This document shows positions 24,556 through 25,660 of a stretch of 25,660 bases of DNA, piece after piece. The DNA comes from PALSA-1296 sp038210275 (GTDB taxonomy: Bacteria > Bacteroidota > Ignavibacteria > Palsa-1295). The stretch's first letter is position 1. Each line of letters opens with the position of its first letter. The notes below the pieces were generated by a model. The model did no database searches. It saw only the letters and a list, made by a program, of their open reading frames with translations, and was not told the DNA's origin. Made by a program: the position numbers and the translations under genes. Location: assembly GCA_038210275.1 (NCBI GenBank), contig JBBQWV010000028.1, positions 1 through 25,660 of the forward strand. Reading direction: 5' to 3'.

Positions 24556-24592
24556 TGGGAACGCTAAGGGCTATTGTAGGGTTTTTACGCAT

Positions 24593-24796
24593 GACTCTAA
24601 ACGCAAAAAGCACCAGATTTCTCTGGTGCTCCCTTAGAGTCCTATCAAATGCAGTTCGGGCGGAGAAGTAATGCCACTTTGGTAACACTGGCTTCCCGTC
24701 CGAAGATAGGTTAATAAAAATGTGGGGCTGGCTAATGGTAGCGGCTAAGAATTGGCTTTCTCTGGTTTAGGGGTTCAATCCCCCTCAGTTCCACTA
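24593..24796 (+). other. Highly structured non-coding block with tRNA-like end
   Basis: The 389-base gap 24458-24846 has no gene, but from 24593 it is almost entirely paired. Hairpin 1 has an outer stem GACTCTAA / TTAGAGTC and an inner stem AGCACCAGA / TCTGGTGCT with loop tttc. Directly next to it, hairpin 2 has outer CCTATC / GATAGG, then TTCGGGCGG / CCGTCCGAA (one G-U), then GCCA / TGGC. A short AT linker leads to a tRNA-like fold (24724-24793), and then TTTTTT. This looks like one structured RNA ending in a terminator-like T run. Confidence 0.5.
24724..24793 (+). tRNA. tRNA-like structure or degenerate tRNA
   Basis: A 7-bp acceptor GGGGCTG / CAGTTCC (two G-U) is followed by discriminator A. 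A perfect T arm is present (AGGGG, loop TTCAATC, CCCCT). A short D-like stem GCTA/TAGC has loop ATGG. The 26 bases between the D-like stem and the T arm do not form a normal anticodon arm, so no amino acid can be assigned. No CCA is encoded. The terminal GGGGCTG...CAG.TCCA pairing also resembles the ends of tmRNA, but the 70-base length excludes a full tmRNA. It could be a decayed tRNA, an integration-site remnant or a genuine tRNA mimic. Confidence 0.35.
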
Positions 24797-24846
24797 TTTT
24801 TTATTACTACGTTTAAAACAATGTATTATAACAGGAAATTCCAACT

Positions 24847-25149
24847 ATGGCAACTAAAACACGAATTGAACAACGGCTCGAAAAAAGAAGAGAATTGATA
24901 GCTCAGAGACTTCGGGACGCTCTAAAGACGAAGGGTTTGACTCAGAGGCAATTTGCAACGTTGGCAGGCATGACGGTTTCTTATGTGAACCGCGTGTTGC
25001 AAGCGGAATCGGATTTAACTATGCGAACGATTGCTAACTTGGAAGAGGTTTTAGGCTTTGATCTTATATTTATTCCTGTTACAATTGAAGAGCCTATTCC
25101 GCAACCGTTTATCAAATCAAGCGGTTCGGGGAAAACAAACAAAAAATGA
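24847..25149 (+). CDS. XRE-family HTH protein (antitoxin-like)
   Basis: 100 residues. A charged helix (about 4-27) leads into an XRE/Cro helix-turn-helix domain at about 28-73: KGLTQRQFATLAGMTVSYVN, then SDLTMRTIANLEEVLGFDLI. The S.LTMRTI..LE..LG ending is typical of HigA-like antitoxins and small repressors. Its stop overlaps the next start by ATGA, so the two are translationally coupled. A weak AGGAAA lies upstream. It probably binds DNA and autoregulates; a toxin partner is not seen inside the window. Confidence 0.8.
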   Translation: MATKTRIEQRLEKRRELIAQRLRDALKTKGLTQRQFATLAGMTVSYVNRVLQAESDLTMRTIANLEEVLGFDLIFIPVTIEEPIPQPFIKSSGSGKTNKK

Positions 25150-25619
25150 TACGATCTAAGCAAATTCCGAAGCCTCAATTAGAGATAACGCACTACCTGT
25201 ATAATCCACCGAAAAAAAAGACGGGGTGGCAGACTCACTATACGTATGATTTTACATATTTAGCTCCCTATGAAGTATGTTCTGTGTCGTGCAATGTTTC
25301 GGTTAAATGTGATGGAGTTGAATTTACAAAAATATCTATGTCCGCTCGCTTTATCGCTAAAAGAGAACAATGGATAAAAACAGGGATTTTGAATAAAGAA
25401 GAAAATCTTAATGATGTTGCTTTCATTGTTCATCCATTTACCGATATGACGTTAATTACGCTGAATAAGGCTCAAGATGCAATGCTCGAAAAACAAAAAG
25501 GTACACATTGCGAGGGAGTAGTAATGCCGAAAATAATTGAAGAAAATATATTTGCTGAAATAGATAAGACCCTCAAAGCATCCTTCGTTAAATATCAAAA
25601 ACGAATTAAGCAGGGGTAG
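25146..25619 (+). CDS. Hypothetical protein, possible SecB-like chaperone
   Basis: 157 residues. The N-terminal two thirds is beta-rich (HYTYDFTYLAPYEVCSVSCN, VKCDGVEFTKISMSARF). Then come ENLNDVAFIVHPFTDMTLIT and GVVMPKIIEENIFAEI. The N.vAf.v.Pf...t.lt followed by a Pro-containing strand and a helix resembles the last part of SecB (N..AI.FPY.R..vs.lt ... PP.nf). Several toxin-antitoxin-chaperone modules place a SecB-like gene next to a HigA-like antitoxin gene, as here. The similarity is visual and weak; it may be an unrelated family. It is coupled to the HTH gene by a 4-base overlap. Confidence 0.45.
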   Translation: MIRSKQIPKPQLEITHYLYNPPKKKTGWQTHYTYDFTYLAPYEVCSVSCNVSVKCDGVEFTKISMSARFIAKREQWIKTGILNKEENLNDVAFIVHPFTDMTLITLNKAQDAMLEKQKGTHCEGVVMPKIIEENIFAEIDKTLKASFVKYQKRIKQG

Positions 25620-25660
25620 CATATTTCCCGTCGTATTTTTGTACCCATGAACAAACTATA

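Noticed and set aside
24541..24796. Full tmRNA gene
   Set aside because: Ends resemble tmRNA (GGGGCTG / CAG.TCCA), but there is no tag reading frame or pseudoknots between them and only 70 bases of spacing.
25647..25660. Start of another gene at the right edge (ATG AAC AAA CTA)
   Set aside because: Only four codons are visible, so it cannot be supported as a gene; noted only for the TTTTTGTAC motif before it.

Overview
The window looks like chromosome from a member of the Bacteroidota/Chlorobiota (FCB) group. Six secreted proteins end in a type IX secretion (T9SS) type-A sorting domain of the PNP...D..G....G.Y form. Shine-Dalgarno sequences are weak or absent at most starts, and a Tat-linked DUF1800/DUF1501 pair is present. 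I cannot fix the genus; Ignavibacteria- or Kapabacteria-like lineages would fit, but that is inference.

Region by region. 1-141 is the 3' end of gcvH (glycine cleavage H protein). 153-768 (minus) is a BrnT/BrnA-type toxin-antitoxin pair. 854-2050 (minus) is a secreted kelch-repeat T9SS cargo. 2299-3846 is guaA. 4117-6951 is a large IgGFc-binding-like/choice-of-anchor T9SS cargo. 6953-9011 (minus) holds a lipoprotein with an internal membrane segment, a PAP2-family phosphatase and a small disordered protein. 9210-12627 is a tight plus-strand run: acetoacetyl-CoA thiolase, 3-hydroxybutyryl-CoA dehydrogenase, lgt, a glutaredoxin-like protein and a small membrane protein. 12749-16137 (minus) is the DUF1800-DUF1501 operon. 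16138-16527 is non-coding and carries a candidate structured RNA with a terminator. Then come dut (16528), fbp (17156) and a SLOG-SLATT-like four-helix membrane protein (18188).

From 19.8 kb the window becomes accessory. Three tandem paralogous secreted proteins (19980, 21016, 21831) share an almost identical signal-peptide DNA leader but have strongly divergent bodies. A 280-base segment containing the 3' end of the SLOG-SLATT gene, the intergenic region and the leader is duplicated between the first and second. A 38-base repeat follows the first and third. Beyond 22.65 kb there are small ORFs, an IS1595-family transposase, a strikingly structured non-coding block with two nested hairpins and a tRNA-like 3' end, and an XRE regulator translationally coupled to a possible SecB-like protein.

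How the genes work together: the thiolase and dehydrogenase catalyse consecutive steps of C4 acyl-CoA metabolism. dut and fbp are housekeeping genes. The most unusual parts are the leader-conserved/body-variable cassette array next to the SLOG-SLATT gene, the two structured RNA candidates (16.2-16.5 kb and 24.6-24.8 kb), and the possible chaperone-linked antitoxin pair at the right end.
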